A stretch of DNA of 57,432 nt from Haplomitrium mnioides (Eukaryota > Marchantiophyta > Haplomitriopsida > Calobryales), in NCBI GenBank assembly GCA_049999725.1, contig JBNGIS010020573.1:1-57432 (forward strand), written 5' to 3'. Under the pieces are notes generated by a model. It saw only the letters and a program-made list of their open reading frames with translations. It ran no database searches and had not been told where the DNA came from. Shown here one piece after another: positions 54,389-57,432 of this stretch. How positions within the stretch are numbered: the first letter of the stretch is position 1; the number at the start of each line of letters is the position of its first letter. The position numbers and the translations under genes were made by a program.

Positions 54389-56646
54389 TGTCACTCCCCT
54401 CTTTAGGCCTTAACCTTCACAGGTGCCACTTGGAAGGCAAGGGAGGAAAAAACCCTTTCCTCACCTCAACATTTATGTCTACAGCCAATTTGCTCATTCA
54501 CCCCCCATGCATGAATACACATGCACATAAACCCAAGTATGTATGTGGTAATCTTCAATATAATTCAGGGGTCCCAAATCTAGACCCAACCACCTTGTAT
54601 TCACTTCAAGAGCATAATGCAATGACCCCACAATCACATGACTATGTCAAGGGACTTGACTCCCCCTTCATAGGGCTGTCCCAGGGTTTGAACAACTGGT
54701 ACCTGTATGCTCCTAGTTCTAATTGTTTCTTATACAATATAGTAGAATTTAAATCTAACTAATACACTGATACACAAATACAAACACACACACTCATTGC
54801 ACTTCACCAAAATCATAGGCCTTGTAGGACCACCAAGACTGACCTCCCCAACAGACTCCTCCTTTCTTCCTCAACTTACCACCTCAATCTTCTTTTCATC
54901 TCTCACACACACACCCTTCTTCAAGATAGTTTTTTAACTTCCCTCGCAAGAACCCTTGGATTTACTCCTCAAGCTCAGAAGAGGATTTCTTTAACTTCCA
55001 CCTCTGGAAGACAGTCCTCCCGACTGCTTGTAGCTCACTCCACCTCTGAGCCTTGAACAGGTCTTCTCTGTAGTGCGTAGGCACTAAAGCAACTACCCTC
55101 TTCTTAGCTCCACTTGAAAGTTTGCACCAAAGCGAACCCCGAGCACTTCTGGGTTTGATACTTCTGCTCAGATGATGCAGAGACAACCCCAAGATCCCAC
55201 TTGGCAGCCTCCCCCGAATTTTCAACAGATAGGATCCCCTTCAATTTCCCGTATCGATTCAACTTCGCTATAGGTCCGTAGGGATGAGTTCACTTGGATC
55301 GCCCGAGCCTCTAGAGCTCCTCGCCCAGCGATTCTCGGTGCCCTTAAAGTCCACCTCCACCCCTGGTGGCCCCCTGCACAAGTACACTCGCCTCACGTAA
55401 ATTCTCACTAGAAGCTTTTCTGCCTTTCCTCGTTGCCTCTTCCTATCCCGAGATCGCTTGCGCGTCTCTAGTTTGCTTGCAGACCAACCCGATCAATCTT
55501 GAAACCCTTCAATGTATACCCCTTGCACTTCCGCTCCTGCAAATCCTTCCCATTTGAAAAGGTTATAATTCCCGTTAGGCTCGGCTTTGAACGTGGCGAC
55601 ACTTGTCTCGTCTATTCGCAGAATGCTTCCAAGTACAATGGTCATATGAGGTCGATTCCGAGAAATCTCACGGTTCCGAGTCTGAAGGAATCTCGTAGAT
55701 CCGAGTCCAAAGATTCCCATGGAAACGAGCCCTCAGAACCCAGCAGAACCCAGAGCCCGATGTTGACTTTTCTTCCATTGCTGCCGTTCGACGCTGCCTT
55801 CAACCCAGAAGTTGGACCGGCGCATTGACCTTGTTTTGCAATTGACCACATATCCCAATCCGAAGAATCCAATGGACAGGGAAGTTCGAAGGATCCCTCA
55901 AACTCCTCCGAAGTGCCACGTGTCCAAGGTAGCACCATCTGATGTCGTTTTCAACATGGAAGGTAGACCGCCGCGCTAACCTCCATATGTGGTTGACTTC
56001 CCTCTGACTCGAAGGATCCAACAAGATCCTCAAAAGTGCCACGAATTCGAGGCAGCGCCATCCGACGTCGTTTTCAACAGGGAAGGTGGACCGCTGCGCT
56101 GACCTCCGTCCGTGGTTGACTTTTCTCGGACCTGAAAGATCCAATAGGCTCCTACGAAGTGCCACTTATCTGTTGCAGTGCTGTCCGACGTCGTTTTCAA
56201 CAAGGGAGCTTGACCGCCACGTTGACCTAGTTCCGAAGAATCCAACGAGCTCCTCCAAAGTGCCATGTGTTCGCGAAATCTCCCAGACACCTCCGAAGAC
56301 GCCACGTTTTCACAAAAGCCCACGGACACCCAATGCCTACCATGTCTCTACTGAATCCCCTTGGACACTCCTACGGATGCCACATTTCCACAAAGGGCCG
56401 TGAACACTCTGTGCCCGCCACGTCTCCGCTAAATCTCCTTGGACACTCCTGAGGATGCTATGTTTCCACAAAAAAACCTATTGAATAGTGAAAGAATTGG
56501 TTGTGGTCCTCAGTAGAACCCGTTAACACCTGAGGGAATGGAGCGTCTCCCGATCCTTGGCATAATCGCTGCTTACGAAGGCCCTGGCCCCCTCCTTCCT
56601 CTTCCCGATTTCTACTTCTAGTGCTATGGGAGCATAGTTCCTGTCA
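54389..56646 (-). mobile_element. B3: solo Gy-B-type LTR
   Basis: The plus strand starts TGTCACTCCCCTCTTTAGG. It contains the GACTTGACTCCCCC motif (54655-54673), the conserved core (54930-55090), 24-bp-type repeats (about 55680-55760) and GTTTTCAAC modules. It is closer to the B1 LTR than to B2. About 0.4-0.7 kb of the LTR start is missing. The right end CCTGTCA and flanks AGATA and AGAGA would make it a solo LTR with an internal deletion; the right boundary is uncertain. Confidence 0.75.
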
Positions 56647-56651
56647 AGAGA

Positions 56652-56863
56652 TCATAATCGATGTGAAGATGCTCTTCTTGGTGCAGCAAAATAAAAGTAA
56701 AATGGTAAAGTTGTGAGTTTTTGGAAAATATGAAAAATAGAGTATACGGTGTTATAGAGAGAAGTAAGGAGGAGGTTGTGCTAAAGGAGGAGCTTTATTT
56801 TGGGAGAAAATAAAAATTGCAAAACTAATCTACTTGTCGAGGGCCAGCCAACCCCTACCTACT
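56652..56863 (+). repeat. Gy-D 3' LTR, continued
   Basis: AT-rich, reaching ACTTGTCGAGGGCCAGCC at about 56833, which matches ATGTCGAGGGCCAGCC of the Gy-C 3' LTR at about 44300, at a similar distance from the LTR start. Interrupted at 56863 by another LTR. Confidence 0.65.
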
Positions 56864-57432
56864 GTCGCTCCCATGTTCCAGGCCTTAATGTTTTCAGGCC
56901 CTGTTTTGGTGCAGGGGAGGACAGGTTTTGAGCCTATAGGTTCTTTTCTGAGAAGGCCCCTCGCTAGTTACCACTTTCAGACCTTAAGGACTCTTCCTCT
57001 CCTTACAGGCCTGTTGTGCTTCTCTCACTCTCCTTCTTTACACACTCAAGTCAGCCATTCATTCCATGCACACACAAGTCCACATCCATAACACCCAGCT
57101 CTTGTGTGATTCTTCCTCTTTATTCTTAGGACCCAATGACTTAGGCCCTGCCACCTTATTTGTGCTTGGGCAGAATGGTGCTCGTGACCTGCACAACTGA
57201 ACACACAACAGCTCTGGACTCCCACTTTCAGGGTGGTCACAGATCTGATACAACTATTCCTAACTATGCTAAGTTGCACTAATTCCTAACTAATTCCTAT
57301 CTATGCAAATAGGATCAGGAACATAGAGCATTCACCCCCAGGAAACCAGACTTGTGTCAAGGGATTGGACTCCCCCTTCAAGTGTGTTTCCAGGGTCTGC
57401 TCAGCTGATCTGATGTCCACTAATCTAAGAAC
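56864..57432 (-). repeat. B4: diverged Gy-B-like LTR end, runs off the window
   Basis: TGTCGCTCCCATGTTCCAGG, GGTTCTTTTCTGAGAAGGCC and the GGACTCCCCCTTCAAG motif (57365-57381) align in order with the B1 LTR end. Much of it is strongly diverged. No coding signal. Confidence 0.7.

Overview
This window looks like gene-free nuclear DNA of a land plant. It is almost wholly made of Ty3/gypsy-type LTR retrotransposons nested inside one another. I see no host protein gene, tRNA, rRNA or CRISPR array. Evidence for a plant: a chromovirus with an initiator-Met-tRNA type primer site and a C-terminal chromodomain, and non-chromoviral gypsy elements with LTRs of about 3 kb. I cannot name the species. All coding regions are broken by stops and frameshifts and are listed as pseudogenes. 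Family labels Gy-A, Gy-B, Gy-C, Gy-D and LTR-E, -F, -G are mine.

Layout, left to right. 1-1467: Gy-C 5' LTR (its first ~1 kb lies left of the window). 1468-3879: 3' half of chromovirus A1 (minus). 3880-6941: B1 5' LTR (plus), then B1 leader and gag N-terminus to 7545. 7546-9600: distal part of the B2 3' LTR (plus). 9601-11076: Gy-C gag, primer site and LTR end (minus). 11077-13584: 5' half of A1 (plus). 13585-20557: B1 3' LTR (minus), itself split by a complete-ended chromovirus A2 (14858-18832). 20558-28083: rest of B1 (minus), with solo LTR-E in it. 28084-39297: B2 (minus), with solo LTR-F in it. 39298-47325: rest of Gy-C (plus) and its 3' LTR. 47326-56863: Gy-D (plus), carrying solo LTR-G and a Gy-B-type LTR (B3). 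56864-57432: another Gy-B-like LTR running off the right edge.

The main result is that the jumbled order is explained by one event. Flipping 7546-28083 (20.5 kb) simultaneously (i) rejoins the B1 gag reading frame, (ii) rejoins the B2 3' LTR, (iii) makes the two B1 LTR flanks an exact 5-bp target-site duplication CTAAT/CTAAT, (iv) gives B2 the duplication CTCAC/CTCAT and A1 the duplication ACAAG/ATAAG, and (v) restores the Gy-C gag-pol order. After flipping, B1 and B2 have internal regions of 5877 and 5881 bp (secondary insertions removed), and LTRs of 3062/2993 and 3247/3235 bp.

Relative history read from the nesting: Gy-D (probably oldest), then Gy-C, then A1 and B2 into Gy-C, B1 into A1, A2 and LTR-E into B1, LTR-F into B2, and the inversion after both B1 and B2 had landed. 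Every mismatch between the paired target-site duplications of A1, B2, A2 and E is a transition, as expected from decay of methylated cytosines.
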